Shown here: piece after piece, positions 52,595 to 63,200 of the stretch
Layout of the letters: every line of letters begins with the position of its first letter
Numbering within the stretch: position 1 is the first letter of the stretch
Origin: Dyadobacter chenwenxiniae
GTDB taxonomy: Bacteria > Bacteroidota > Bacteroidia > Cytophagales > Spirosomataceae
Direction: 5' to 3'
DNA: 64,000 bases
Assembly: GCF_022869785.1 (NCBI RefSeq)
Contig: NZ_CP094997.1
Coordinates: 2,418,001 to 2,482,000, forward strand
Position numbers and translations under genes: made by a program
The notes under the pieces: model-generated
Database searches by the model: none
Told to the model about the DNA's origin: nothing
Seen by the model: only the letters and a program-made list of their open reading frames with translations

Positions 52595-53488
52595 TTAATG
52601 GTACATTTCGCGGATGCTGGCCCGAAACTCGGCCGGCGTCTGGCCCGTTTCACGTTTGAAGAAGCGGTTGAAATACGATGCTTCGGCAAAACCCAGATCA
52701 AAGGCTATTTCTTTGGAAGAATAATTTGTGTGAAAGAGCAGGCGGCGTGCCTCGAGCGTCAGCCGTTCGTGAATGTGCTTGATGGCTGGTTTGCCGCTTT
52801 GCATTTTGACTTCCTCGCTCAGGTGCCCCGCTGAAATATGCAGCAGTGAAGCGTATTCACCAACCTCGTGGAGTTCCCGGAAACATTCATTGACTTTGGA
52901 CAGAAAACTTTTCAGGAGCATTTTATCAGCAGAGATCTCCTTTTCCTTGTACTGCTCCACGTAGAGGCGGCTGAGATATGTGAGCAGCACGCTCAGGTAA
53001 GCGCCCAACATGCGTTGCTGCCATTCACCAGGATTTCGGTATTCTACATTGATTTTCGCCAATAAATCCTCCACAAACTGCCTATCCGACTCGGTAAGCG
53101 CCAGCTTATGGCCGCCTTGGGGATTCCGGATGACTGGAAGCTTGCTTAATGATGCACTTTCCTGCAAAGACAAAAATTCATCTGTAAAGGCAATACCCGT
53201 AGCCCATAATTTCGCAAACCCCTCTTTTACAATGATTTGATTTGGCGCTGAAAAGTAAACCATGTTATCTTGAAGCGTAAAGGGTGCCATATCGAGCCAC
53301 TGCCGCGTGCCTCCTGCCTGCCTGATCAAAACGAACAGATAATGGTCCTTCCGGTGCGGAATGAGAAGGTCCGCGTGATGGGGCGGATTGCCTTCGAAAT
53401 TATAAACCCGGAAATGTTTGTTCCCTCCCGGCTCCTCCGCCTCTAAATCATAGACGGGCACCTGCAACGCATCGCTTAATATTTGCAT
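52595..53488 (-). CDS. AraC-family transcription regulator (first pair)
   Basis: A 297-residue regulator. The C-terminal HTH pair is clear: VGEYASLLHISAGHLSEEVK for the first helix-turn-helix, and SSKEIAFDLGFAEASYFNRF, then FKRETGQTPAEFRAS, for the second. The N-terminal 190 residues hold a cupin-like ligand-binding domain. It most likely regulates the SDR gene downstream. The ligand is unknown. Confidence 0.9.
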   Translation of the reverse strand: MQILSDALQVPVYDLEAEEPGGNKHFRVYNFEGNPPHHADLLIPHRKDHYLFVLIRQAGGTRQWLDMAPFTLQDNMVYFSAPNQIIVKEGFAKLWATGIAFTDEFLSLQESASLSKLPVIRNPQGGHKLALTESDRQFVEDLLAKINVEYRNPGEWQQRMLGAYLSVLLTYLSRLYVEQYKEKEISADKMLLKSFLSKVNECFRELHEVGEYASLLHISAGHLSEEVKMQSGKPAIKHIHERLTLEARRLLFHTNYSSKEIAFDLGFAEASYFNRFFKRETGQTPAEFRASIREMYH

Positions 53489-53617
53489 GGATTAAAATTA
53501 GGGAATTTTGGCACGCAATGCTCTTTTCGGGACAAGAAGACGTGTATTCGCAGGCAAAAAAATGGCTTCTTCCCGCGACCTTATTGTTTCAAAAAGCGCG
53601 ATTGTTGGATGAAGCCG

Positions 53618-55228
53618 TTATTTAATCAAATCCCAGTCAACAACCCCCACGCGTTTCGCCCATTCCAAATATTGCTTTTCAAGCTCTTTTACTTTTGCTG
53701 GTAACTTACCAGCGAGATCATTGGTCTCCGTTCTGTCCACTTGCAAATCATAAAGTTCCCAGGGCTGATGAATCTCGGCGACGAGTTTCCAACGTCCGCT
53801 TCTGATCGCGCGACTGCCCTCGTGCTCCCAGAAGAGCGTCCGGTTAACCGTTCCGCTGCGCTTATTTATGTTCTGATGCGCTGTTAAAGTCGACTTCAAG
53901 CTGTTCCCGGGCAATGCGGTTAGTTCCTTGCCAGCCAGCTTCCTGGGATATTGGAGCCCGGCCCATTCCAGACAGGTCGGCAGCAAATCTATCAAATGCC
54001 CGATTTGGCTGCTGGAAGTCCCAGCCGCGATCTGCCCTGGAAACCAGGCGATAAATGGCGATGCAATGCCACCCTCATGCGTATTTTTTTTAAACAATCT
54101 AAACGGAGTATTGCTCGCATTGCCCCACTCGGGATAATAGCTGTCAATGGCGTTGACCGAGCCGGGCGTACCATTCTTCTGGGTTACATAATTCCAGTCT
54201 TTCACAGTATCGCCGCTGCCACCATTGTCAGAGACAAAAATGACAAGCGTGTTTTTATCCTTCTGAATGTCTTTAAGTTTGGTCAGAATCTCTCCTACGC
54301 CACGGTCCATGCGATCGATCATCGCCGCATAGATGGCCATACGGGTATCCCACAGGTCTTTTTCCACACTCGTCAGCTTTTCCCATTCACTGGCTCCCTG
54401 ATACCGGGACGACAGCAGCCATTGTTTGTCGATAATGCCGAACTGCTTCTGCCGTTCAAAACGCTGTTTGCGCAGCGCATCCCAGCCTTCCATGTACTTT
54501 CCTTTGTACTTGGCAATGTCCTCGGGCGGAGCTTGTATAGGCCAGTGAGGAGCCGTGTAGGCAACATAAAGGAAAAACGGGTTTTTGCTGGATTTAACTT
54601 CATCCAAAGATTTTACCGCAAAATCCGTGATCGCCTGGGTCAGGTAGCGCGATGTATCCTGGCGCTCTATTTTTTGGCCGTTCAAGAGAAAGTTGACGGT
54701 GCGCCCATCGTTGTAAATTGGCTCTGAGTTGAAATAGCTGCTTCCGTTATTGAGCATTGTGAATGATTTGTCGAAGCCGCGGTTATGCGCCAGTGCCGAT
54801 GGCACAAGTCCTACATGCCATTTACCCGAGATAATGGTGTTATAATCTTTGGTTTTTAGCAGCTGGGCAATGGTCGCACTGTTCTCGCTCAGGTAACCCT
54901 GATAGGCCGGGGAACCTTTATCCTGAACCATGTCCCCTATGCCGGCCTGATGCGGATACAGGCCGGTAAGCAAAGCCGCCCGAGACGGACAGCAGCGACC
55001 ACTATTGTAAAACGATGTAAGCTTAATGCCCTCCCTGGCCAACCTGTCCAGATTGGGCGTACTGATCTCAGAGCCGAAACAGCCCAGATCGGAAAACCCG
55101 AGGTCATCTGCCAAAATAATAATTATGTTTGGATGTTGGCTTTTATCCTGCGCCCGTACAGACGTAACGCTCAAAAACAGCAGCAAAAGTTGTAAAAACC
55201 GGAATCTTAAAGTATTCATCATAAGCAT
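53618..55228 (-). CDS. secreted arylsulfatase (S1 family)
   Basis: A 536-residue sulfatase with signal peptide ending in VRAQ. The metal site IILADDLGFSDLGCFG lies at about 37-52. The signature CCPSRAALLTG has Cys80 as the formylglycine precursor, and VIFVSDNGGSGD gives the C-terminal metal block. The TRYLTQAITDFAVKSLDEV and APHWPIQAP segments are typical for arylsulfatase A-like enzymes. ATG at 55219 (MNTLRF) is an alternative start. Its promoter resembles that of the SusC operon at 63.3 kb. Confidence 0.92.
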   Translation of the reverse strand: MLMMNTLRFRFLQLLLLFLSVTSVRAQDKSQHPNIIIILADDLGFSDLGCFGSEISTPNLDRLAREGIKLTSFYNSGRCCPSRAALLTGLYPHQAGIGDMVQDKGSPAYQGYLSENSATIAQLLKTKDYNTIISGKWHVGLVPSALAHNRGFDKSFTMLNNGSSYFNSEPIYNDGRTVNFLLNGQKIERQDTSRYLTQAITDFAVKSLDEVKSSKNPFFLYVAYTAPHWPIQAPPEDIAKYKGKYMEGWDALRKQRFERQKQFGIIDKQWLLSSRYQGASEWEKLTSVEKDLWDTRMAIYAAMIDRMDRGVGEILTKLKDIQKDKNTLVIFVSDNGGSGDTVKDWNYVTQKNGTPGSVNAIDSYYPEWGNASNTPFRLFKKNTHEGGIASPFIAWFPGQIAAGTSSSQIGHLIDLLPTCLEWAGLQYPRKLAGKELTALPGNSLKSTLTAHQNINKRSGTVNRTLFWEHEGSRAIRSGRWKLVAEIHQPWELYDLQVDRTETNDLAGKLPAKVKELEKQYLEWAKRVGVVDWDLIK

Positions 55229-55359
55229 TCAATGGGCCACCGGCTTGATGACCTGTTTGTAATTCATATTTCGATCTGGGTTGTTCATGGTAATGAGCTC
55301 ATCTGGATATCGGATAGGCATAAGCAAGGAGGTGGCATTTTTGAGTGGTGGTTGTGGTG

Positions 55360-55402
55360 CAAATTTAAATAAACTGTTTAGTCTACCAATTTGATAGTTT
55401 AT
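55360..55402 (-). promoter_or_regulatory. promoter of the 53.6-kb sulfatase, shared motif copy 1
   Basis: On the minus strand TTG (55387-55389) and TAAATTTG (55360-55367) are 19 bases apart, the exact Bacteroidota -33/-7 layout. ATAAACT at 55369-55375 and AGTTTAT at 55396-55402 form an inverted pair around the -33 box. The region aligns with 63348-63397 without gaps, with about nine differences in 50 bases. Confidence 0.7.
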
Positions 55403-55500
55403 TTTTTAAGCAAATTTTTTCTCCCTGGCAATGTGCGCATAGAAACATTCAGCGGTCGGCATGTGTTTTTTTGTTAAATTTGATTTTTACAAAAAATATT

Positions 55501-56451
55501 ATGAGCTCGACCTCTTTTGAAAATCTTTGTGAGCGCTTGTCCAGTGGCGCTTCGCGGGATCTCAGCGCATTGTTACCTGATGGAATCCAGCACGAAGCAG
55601 GACATTTCAATGTATTTAATTTCACCGAGATCTCACAAACAACACGTGAAAAACCAACGGTCCCCTATCCTTGCCGCGCATTTTATAAAATCAGCTTCCT
55701 GACGGGACGTTCACGGGCCGACTACCCGGACCGCACCATTGAGATCACGCAGCCGACACTGATCTTCACAACGCCGAAAACACCTTTCAACTGGCTGCCT
55801 ATCGGTAAGCAAACGGGGCAATTTTGTGTCTTCTCAGCGGAATTTCTTCACCCGACGAAAAGTGGCGTAATCCTGGACGAACTGCCCATCTTTAAATCGC
55901 CCGAGCACCCTGTTTATGCATTGTCGGAACCGGATGCGGCGCGTGTACAAAGCATATTCGAGAACATGGAAGCAGAAATCGCGTCCAACTATGCTTATAA
56001 ATATGATCTCATGCGCGCCTATACGCTCGAACTCATCCACATCGGCCAGAAGCGGCAGTCCACCACCATGCTGCATCCTAATCACAGTGCATTTGCCCGC
56101 ACCACTTCCCTTTTTATTGAATTACTGGAAAGACAATTTCCACTTGAAAACCCCCAACATAAAATCGCGTTACGCACGGCAAAACAATATGCCGATCACC
56201 TCGCGGTCCACGTGAACCATTTGAACAAAGTGCTCAGAGAAACCACAGGACTAACTACCACTGAACTCATTTCCGGGCGGATTGTGCAGGAAGCCAGGGC
56301 ATTGCTACTCCACACCGACTGGACCATTGCCGAGATCGCGGATTGTCTCGGATTTTCTGACTTCGCCCATTTTGCCAAATTCTTCAAGAGTGAAACTTCC
56401 TTTTCCCCAGGTGCCTTTCGGCGCCAGACAGAAAGTTCGAATTATACATAA
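55501..56451 (+). CDS. AraC-family transcription regulator (second pair)
   Basis: A 316-residue regulator starting MSSTSFENLCERLSSG. The HTH pair is AKQYADHLAVHVNHLNKVLR and WTIAEIADCLGFSDFAHFAK followed by FFKSETSFSPGAFRR. An N-terminal cupin-like part spans about 1-170. A TTG 10 codons upstream extends the frame but adds no family sequence. The TAAATTTG at 55475-55482 is a possible -7 element. It is transcribed away from the sulfatase and towards the second SDR gene. Confidence 0.9.
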   Translation: MSSTSFENLCERLSSGASRDLSALLPDGIQHEAGHFNVFNFTEISQTTREKPTVPYPCRAFYKISFLTGRSRADYPDRTIEITQPTLIFTTPKTPFNWLPIGKQTGQFCVFSAEFLHPTKSGVILDELPIFKSPEHPVYALSEPDAARVQSIFENMEAEIASNYAYKYDLMRAYTLELIHIGQKRQSTTMLHPNHSAFARTTSLFIELLERQFPLENPQHKIALRTAKQYADHLAVHVNHLNKVLRETTGLTTTELISGRIVQEARALLLHTDWTIAEIADCLGFSDFAHFAKFFKSETSFSPGAFRRQTESSNYT

Positions 56452-56529
56452 AATTGATTGTGAAGCACAAACTGGCATATGCGCTTTTCACGGACATTTG
56501 TATCGTTTTAAAAATTAATACAAAAAGTC

Positions 56530-57282
56530 ATGACAACGCAAAAAATCGCAATCATTACCGGCGGAAGCCGTGGTATCGGCAAAGACATCGCATTAAACCT
56601 TGCCACAAAAGGAACCGATATATTACTAACCTATCGCAGCAACAAAACAGAAGCCGACGCAACTGTGGCCGCAATCCAATCACTTGGCCGCAAGGCTGTT
56701 GCATTACCATTGAATACAGCCGAAACCAATGGCTTCGACACCTTTTTCGAACAGGCGAATGCAGCATTAACGTCCACATTCGGAACAGATCGGTTTGATT
56801 TCCTCATCAACAACGCCGGAACAAGCTTAACGGCCCCCGTCACCGAAACGACCGAGGAACATTTTGATGAAATGATGAACATCCATCTTAAAGGCGTTTA
56901 TTTCCTTACCCAAAAAGCGTTGCCGCATCTTCGCGACGGTGGCCGCATCGTAAATCTATCTTCGGCCACCTCGCGCCAGAGCTTTGCAGGCGCATCGGCC
57001 TACGCGATCATGAAAGGCGCCGTAGACGTGTATACGAGATATCTTGCCCTTGAACTGGGTTCGAGGGGAATTAATGTGAATGTAGTCGCGCCAGGGGCTA
57101 TTTTTGGCGGCGGAGCCATGCAGGATTCCCCCGAAATAAGGGCCTTTGTCCAAGGCATTACTGCACTGAACAGGGTCGGACTGCCGGATGACATTGGTGG
57201 CGTAGTCGCCTTTCTTTGCAGCGAAGACGCCAAATGGGTCAATGGTCAGCGCATTGAGGTGACCGGCGGCGTAGGGCTGTAA
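56530..57282 (+). CDS. short-chain dehydrogenase/reductase (second pair)
   Basis: A 250-residue SDR with TGGSRGIG at 10-17, FLINNAGTS near residue 95, the Ser in NLSSATSRQ, and the catalytic YAIMK in ASAYAIMKGAVDVY. The tail WVNGQRIEVTGGVGL is typical of the FabG-like group. It follows the AraC gene after 78 bases and is the most likely target of that regulator. Confidence 0.92.
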   Translation: MTTQKIAIITGGSRGIGKDIALNLATKGTDILLTYRSNKTEADATVAAIQSLGRKAVALPLNTAETNGFDTFFEQANAALTSTFGTDRFDFLINNAGTSLTAPVTETTEEHFDEMMNIHLKGVYFLTQKALPHLRDGGRIVNLSSATSRQSFAGASAYAIMKGAVDVYTRYLALELGSRGINVNVVAPGAIFGGGAMQDSPEIRAFVQGITALNRVGLPDDIGGVVAFLCSEDAKWVNGQRIEVTGGVGL

Positions 57283-57321
57283 CACGCCTTTTCAGCCGCT
57301 GCTATAACCCGGGCTGATGCG

Positions 57322-58731
57322 TTACTTCCGCACTTCCCGCTTGTCCAGCTCAGCGTCGACGGGGACCACGCCTTCCAGATGCTTTTTGAAAGCCGCAGTC
57401 AATTCTTCGATCACCTGCGGATTTTGACTGCCAATCTCAAATTTCTCTGAAGGGTCGTGTTCCAGGTTGTACAGCAAAGGCGGATTGTGCTCGGCGGCAG
57501 GCTTTTGCGAATAGGAAGGATTTGTTTTGAAGTGCGCTTTGTACGGTCCTTTCCTAATCGCATATAAATTGTTCGCATCGTAGTAATACACTATGTCCGT
57601 GACCTTATCCGACTTGCCTGTTAGAATGTCACTGATATCATTCCCGTCAAGCTGCGTGTTGGAAGGTGTCTCTGCCCCGGCCCATTTCAAAATCGTCGGA
57701 TACAAATCCATGGATGTTGCAATGGCAGACGATATCTGTGGTTTCACAGTTCCGGGCATCCAGGCGATAGCAGGAACACGCATTCCGCCTTCGTAGGTGG
57801 ACGCTTTTGCTTCGTAAAGCAAGCCTGACGAGCCGCCGTTTTCATCGATCAGCGACTTCATCAGCCATGGACCATTATCGCTCAGGAACACTACAAATGT
57901 GTTGTTATCGAGTTTGAGTTCTTTTAATTTATTCAAAATCTGACCCACGCTCCAGTCCAGCTCTTCCACCACATCGCCGTACAACCCGCGTTTGCTTTTT
58001 CCTGCAAACTCCGGTGAGGCATGCAAGGGAACGTGCGGAAACGGGCTCGCGTAGTAAATGAAGAAAGGTTTGTTTTTGTTCCTGATGATCAGGTCGGTAA
58101 CTTCTGTCGTGAATCTTTTGGTCAGCAGGTCCTGGTCAGGCTCGGTTTCCAGTAGTTTGGAATCACGATACAGCGGCAGTGGCGGATTTTCGGTTGATAA
58201 AGCGGGCTTCCCGTCCTTGCCCGTGCGGAAGGATTCTTTGCCCATATCATTCGAGTAAGGAATGCCAAAATAGGAGTCAAAACCATAGTTAAGCGGTAAA
58301 AATTCAGGCAGCGAGCCCAGGTGCCACTTCCCGACAATGGCGGTTTGGTAACCCTTTGATTTCAATGCTTTGGGTAAGGTCGTCTCACGCTTGGGAAGGC
58401 CGCTGGTGGAATTGACAAAGAAAACCTTGTTGGCACTGTTAGTTCCAAAAACCCCGTTTCGGATCGGCAATCTGCCTGTAAGCAATGCGGCGCGACTAGG
58501 CGAGCAAACATTAGCCGCGACATAAAATTGCGTAAAACGCGTTCCTTCCAGCGCCATTTTGTCCAGATTCGGCGTACGGATCGTGGGGTGGCCGTAAGCG
58601 CTCAAATCGCCGTAACCGAGATCATCTGCAAGGATAATGATGAAGTTTGGCTGCTTCGCCTTTTGGGAAAACCCAGTTGCGGACATCAGGAAAAATGCTG
58701 TTACGAAAACAGAGAAGAGACTTTTTTTCAT
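57322..58731 (-). CDS. secreted sulfatase, last gene of the SusCD operon
   Basis: A 469-residue sulfatase with a signal peptide ending in GFSQ. IIILADDLGYGDLSAYG is the first metal block. CSPSRAALLTG carries Cys76 as formylglycine precursor. VVFLSDNGPWL is the C-terminal metal block, and GMRVPAIAWMPG follows. It lies 37 bases after the SusD gene on the same strand, so it is part of the SusC-SusD operon. It probably desulfates the substrate bound by that pair. The convergent SDR gene ends 39 bases away. Confidence 0.92.
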   Translation of the reverse strand: MKKSLFSVFVTAFFLMSATGFSQKAKQPNFIIILADDLGYGDLSAYGHPTIRTPNLDKMALEGTRFTQFYVAANVCSPSRAALLTGRLPIRNGVFGTNSANKVFFVNSTSGLPKRETTLPKALKSKGYQTAIVGKWHLGSLPEFLPLNYGFDSYFGIPYSNDMGKESFRTGKDGKPALSTENPPLPLYRDSKLLETEPDQDLLTKRFTTEVTDLIIRNKNKPFFIYYASPFPHVPLHASPEFAGKSKRGLYGDVVEELDWSVGQILNKLKELKLDNNTFVVFLSDNGPWLMKSLIDENGGSSGLLYEAKASTYEGGMRVPAIAWMPGTVKPQISSAIATSMDLYPTILKWAGAETPSNTQLDGNDISDILTGKSDKVTDIVYYYDANNLYAIRKGPYKAHFKTNPSYSQKPAAEHNPPLLYNLEHDPSEKFEIGSQNPQVIEELTAAFKKHLEGVVPVDAELDKREVRK

Positions 58732-58768
58732 ATTTATATTTTATAAAAAGCAATAGCAATCCTTCCGC

Positions 58769-60199
58769 TTATTTATAACCTTCGTTCTGTTTCAAACTTG
58801 GATTACGGTCAATTTCGCTTTGCGGGATAGGAAACAACACCTGGTGATCGAATGCAACTTTACCCCTTCCTTTGGCCAGCTCAATGAATTTGCCATGACG
58901 GATCAGGTCCTGGCGACGCAGCTCTTCGGAGAAAAATTCCCATCCACGCTCCTTCAAAATCTGCGCCCGGAAAGCATCTTTGGTCGCTACGTTGGCTAAT
59001 GTTAATACAGGAAGCCCTGCTTTTACATGAACCTGATTTAAAAGTGCAAGTGCGTCGGGTGTCGGGCCTTTCAATTCATTCAATGCTTCGGCTTTGCTCA
59101 AAAGAATGTCGGCATAACGGACCACCGGAAAATCGTTGCCCAGATCCGCACCGGTGGCATTCAGGTCTTCTTCAAATTTAAAGCTTCTTTTATCATCCTG
59201 CCCCAACACAATGTGCTTTCCGTTCAAATCGTCATATTCGGTAAGAAACACCTGTCGGCGCTGATCCTTAGGGTCAAACGAATCGTAAAAGCCAGACAAT
59301 GTTTTCAGCTGCGTCGCATAATTCGCTTTGGCCGTACCCTTGTATTTATAATTCGGCGGCGCTGCATGTGGCAAATAATTGGTGCCTAATCCCGGTTGCG
59401 CTACGTGCGGGCGAACATAAATGAATTCGCTGTTCACCTCATTGGCCAGCTTGAAAAGATCCGCCCGGTTTGTTGAATTGAAAAGATTATAACTGTTCAG
59501 ATCGATCACTTTTTGGGCAGTTTCGTCTGTTTTTGCCCAGTTTTTATTATTTAAATAAAATTTCGTCAAAAACGCGAGCGCAGCGCCTCTTGTGGCTCTT
59601 CCATATTGGGTTGCTTTTACAGGCAGGATTTCGCTCACGGCCGTCAACTCATCTGCGACAAATTTTACAAATTCCTCGTTAGAAGCCCTCGCTGGCCTGT
59701 CTTCGCTGGTGCTGATGCTGCTGGTAATGATCGGGGTCGGACCAAAGAGATCATAGAGGTAAATGTAGCCGCTGGCGCGCAAGAACCTCGCTTCGGCCAC
59801 GATCTGCTTCTTTCTTTCTACATCGAAATCAATGTTCGGGACATTATCAATGACCAGGTTAGCGCGGTAAATGGCACTGTAATATCGTGTCCAGGCCACA
59901 TCGAAAAACTCGTGCGATGCATTCCAGGTGAAATCTTCGAGCGGCTGTGCCAATCCGCGAAGCCCGCCTTCCCGGATAATAAGCAGGTCTGTGGTGACTT
60001 CGGCCATCACGAAAATATTCCGGAAACCGTCCGTGCCCTGCTTTTGTTCCAGGGCATAGGCAGCATTCAAAAGTGCCTCGGCATCATCGGCGGTGTTGAA
60101 AAAATTATTCGGACCAAATGAAGAAAACACTTCCTCTTCCAGGGGCTTATCACACCCTAAAACGGTCAGTAACAAAAAGATATATATCAGTTTTTTCAT
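58769..60199 (-). CDS. SusD/RagB-type lipoprotein
   Basis: A 476-residue lipoprotein. The signal ends in LTVLGC with Cys16. FNTADDAEALLNAAYALEQ begins the SusD N-terminal domain. SEFIYVRPHVAQ and KDQRRQVFLTEYDD and the C-terminal FPIPQSEIDRNPSLKQNEGY are hallmarks of the RagB/SusD family. It binds glycans on the cell surface with the SusC upstream. SusC ends 23 bases before it. Confidence 0.93.
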   Translation of the reverse strand: MKKLIYIFLLLTVLGCDKPLEEEVFSSFGPNNFFNTADDAEALLNAAYALEQKQGTDGFRNIFVMAEVTTDLLIIREGGLRGLAQPLEDFTWNASHEFFDVAWTRYYSAIYRANLVIDNVPNIDFDVERKKQIVAEARFLRASGYIYLYDLFGPTPIITSSISTSEDRPARASNEEFVKFVADELTAVSEILPVKATQYGRATRGAALAFLTKFYLNNKNWAKTDETAQKVIDLNSYNLFNSTNRADLFKLANEVNSEFIYVRPHVAQPGLGTNYLPHAAPPNYKYKGTAKANYATQLKTLSGFYDSFDPKDQRRQVFLTEYDDLNGKHIVLGQDDKRSFKFEEDLNATGADLGNDFPVVRYADILLSKAEALNELKGPTPDALALLNQVHVKAGLPVLTLANVATKDAFRAQILKERGWEFFSEELRRQDLIRHGKFIELAKGRGKVAFDHQVLFPIPQSEIDRNPSLKQNEGYK

Positions 60200-60221
60200 T
60201 TTATTAAGAGCTTCTGCAATG

Positions 60222-63200
60222 TTATAGATTGATACTCAGGCCGGCTGTATAAGTGCGCGACAGTGGGAATGCATTGTAATCCGCGCGCACATTGGATGTT
60301 CCGAATGCACTGACTTCGGGGTCGTAACCTGTGTATTTGGTGATGGTGAAAAGATTTTGACCGGTCACATAAATCTGCACATTACGCACGTATTTCCATT
60401 TTGCAGTCGGGAAGTTGTAGGTCAGTTGCAAGGTTTTCAAACGCAGGTAAGATGCATCTTCCACCGCCCGGCTGTTGACATTGCTCGTGTAAGCGACGGC
60501 AACCGGAATTGCAGAAGAATTGGCATTTGTCGGATTAGTCGGCGTCCAGCGATCGGTGTAAGTTTCCACCAAACGGTTACGACGGAACGATATCGGGTTT
60601 TCAGATTCGGTGCGGTTCAGGTTGAAGATCTTACTTCCCTGCACGCCCTGGAAAAAGAAAGAGAGATTGAACGGACCATATGTAAAATCGTTGTTCAAGC
60701 CATAACTAAATTTGGGAAACGGCGAGCCCAAAATCGTACGGTCCTGCGAGTTGATTGTGCCGTCACCATTCACGTCGCGGTATTTATATTCCCCCGGCCG
60801 GGATAATGGCTGCGCAGAACTGGCAATATTATCGCCTGTCTGAAAAACGCCGTCCACAATGTAACCATAGTAAGCATTCAACGGATCGCCTTTGCGAATG
60901 ATCGTAAAGTCATTGGTAAAACCCGCAGACCCACCCAGAATAAAAGGAAGCGTACCCAGATCGGTCACCTCATTTTTGACCGCCGAAAAATTCGCGGAAG
61001 TTCTCCAGGTGAAGGGAGCCGTAATGTTGATCGAATTCAGCCCCAGCTCAAATCCCGAGTTTTTCAAGCCGCCTACATTTTCGAATGTTGTGGTAAAGCC
61101 GGTCGTACGCGGCACGGGAAGTTGCAGCAGCAAGTCCTTTGTCTGCTTTTGGAAATAGTCAATGCTACCCGTCAGCCTGTTATCTAAAACACCGAAATCT
61201 ATCCCCAGGTTGAGTTGTGTGGTTGTTTCCCATTTCAGGTCCGGATTGGGCAATTGTGTTGTTGAAATTCCTACATATGGCGTTCCGTCAAAAATGGCCT
61301 GCCCTTGCGGCCCAAGCAGCACGAGCGATTTGTAGCTTCCAATGTCCTGGTTACCCGTCACTCCGTAGCTGGCGCGGAATTTCAGATCGGTGATGGCATT
61401 CACATTTTTCAGGAAAACCTCGTCCTTGATGCGCCATCCCAGTGCTACGGAAGGGAAAACCCCATATTTGTTATTATCCCCAAACCGTGATGAACCGTCT
61501 GCGCGAATGGAGGCTGTCAATAAATATTTGTCATACAGGTTGTAATTAATGCGTCCCAGATACGACAGCAGCTGGTTCTTGGTGCGGCCGGTCCCAAGCG
61601 AAAAAGTGCTTTGTGCGCCTGCGGCAAGATTATCGGTGCCCAATGCATCCAACGGGAAATTCTGCGCACCGGCGGTTAATGAACTTGTTTCAAATTCTTG
61701 GAAAGTATAGCCACCCAAGACTTCTAATTGATGATTTTTATTAAGAGCCTTATTGTAGCGGGCCGTGACTTCGATCAGGTTGTTGTACGAATTGCTGGTC
61801 AGCACATTAGCGACTCCTTTTGTTCCCTCCGCTCTTTTCGTGAGCCGGGAAGTGAATATGTCCCGGCGGGAATCTTGTCTGTCCGTGCCGAAATTGACTT
61901 TCGCCGATAGTTCAGGCAGGAAAAAGTATTCTGCAAAAACGCTGGCGAAAGTCCGGTTGGTTGTCGCAAAGTCGCTCACCTCATTGGCCAGCCCCACCGG
62001 ATTTTCTAGGTTTACGATTTGTGTCTGCGTCCAGGTGCCATTAGGGTTTCTGAAGGTAAGCGTCGGGTCCTGAAAAATTGCCGTGTTAATCACCCCGGCG
62101 CTTTCGTTCACACTCACTCCATTGGGCACGAAATCGTCTTTAATATTACTGGAATTAAGACTGAGACCGAATTTGAACTTATCATCCGTATAGTTGAGGT
62201 TCACCCGCCCCGTGTATTTTTGAATCCCGGAGCTGATCACCACTCCTTTTTGGTCCAGATAATTCAGCGAGGCATAGTAATTAAATTTGTCCTGACCGCC
62301 CGAGAAGCTCAGCTGGTGGTTCTGGACAGTGCCTTTCCGGAAAATTTCATCCTGCCAGTAAGTGCCGTTCCCGACCTGGGCAATCTGCTCCGCCGAAAAC
62401 TCAGGCGCCTGTTTCTGATCAGCCCGCAGGTCATTGAGCAGGCCCATATACTGTTTCGCATTCAACACGGGAACTTGTTTGGTAACCTCTGAAATTCCCC
62501 CCGAAACAGCATAATTAACATTCAGCTTGCCTTTGACGCCTTTTTTGGTTGTGATTAAAATCACCCCGTTTGCGCCACGCGAACCGTAAATTGCCGTTGC
62601 CGAGGCATCTTTCAAAATCTCAACCGACTCAATGTCGTTCGGATTTAATGCATTCAGCGGGTTTCGTGGTGCCTGCTCCGTTACGACCGTCGAGGCGGGC
62701 ACAACGGAAGTATTGTTAATGGGAAGACCGTCAATCACATACAGCGGCTCATTGTTTGCATTGATGGAGTTGGCCCCGCGTATCCGTATTGTTACGCCTC
62801 CGCCCGGCTCAGAGCTGGATTGTGTCACTTGCACCCCAGGCGACCGTCCCGCAATAAGCTGATCAACAGATGTTTGTACACCCTTATTAAAATCTTTGGC
62901 ATCCAGAGAACTCACGGAGCCTGTCACGTCCCGCTTCTTTTGCGTTCCGTAACCTACCACCACGAGTTCATTCAACTGGCGCGTATCATCGCTTAACTGC
63001 ACATTCACCTGTGAGCGGCTCTTGACCGGAACTTCCTGCGTAAGGTAGCCGATGCCAGAAATCACCAATATTGCGTCGTCACCGGCCTGCAGTTCGTAAT
63101 ATCCCTCCGTGTTGGTTGTAGTTCCGGTTGTGGAACCCTTAATCAACACATTAATGCCGGGAAGCGCCGACTGATCATTGGTTGAGGTTACTTTTCCCTT

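Noticed and set aside
52528..52701. 58-codon N-terminal extension of the first SDR gene
   Set aside because: It overlaps the AraC gene, and the Rossmann motif is at the usual distance from the Met at 52527.
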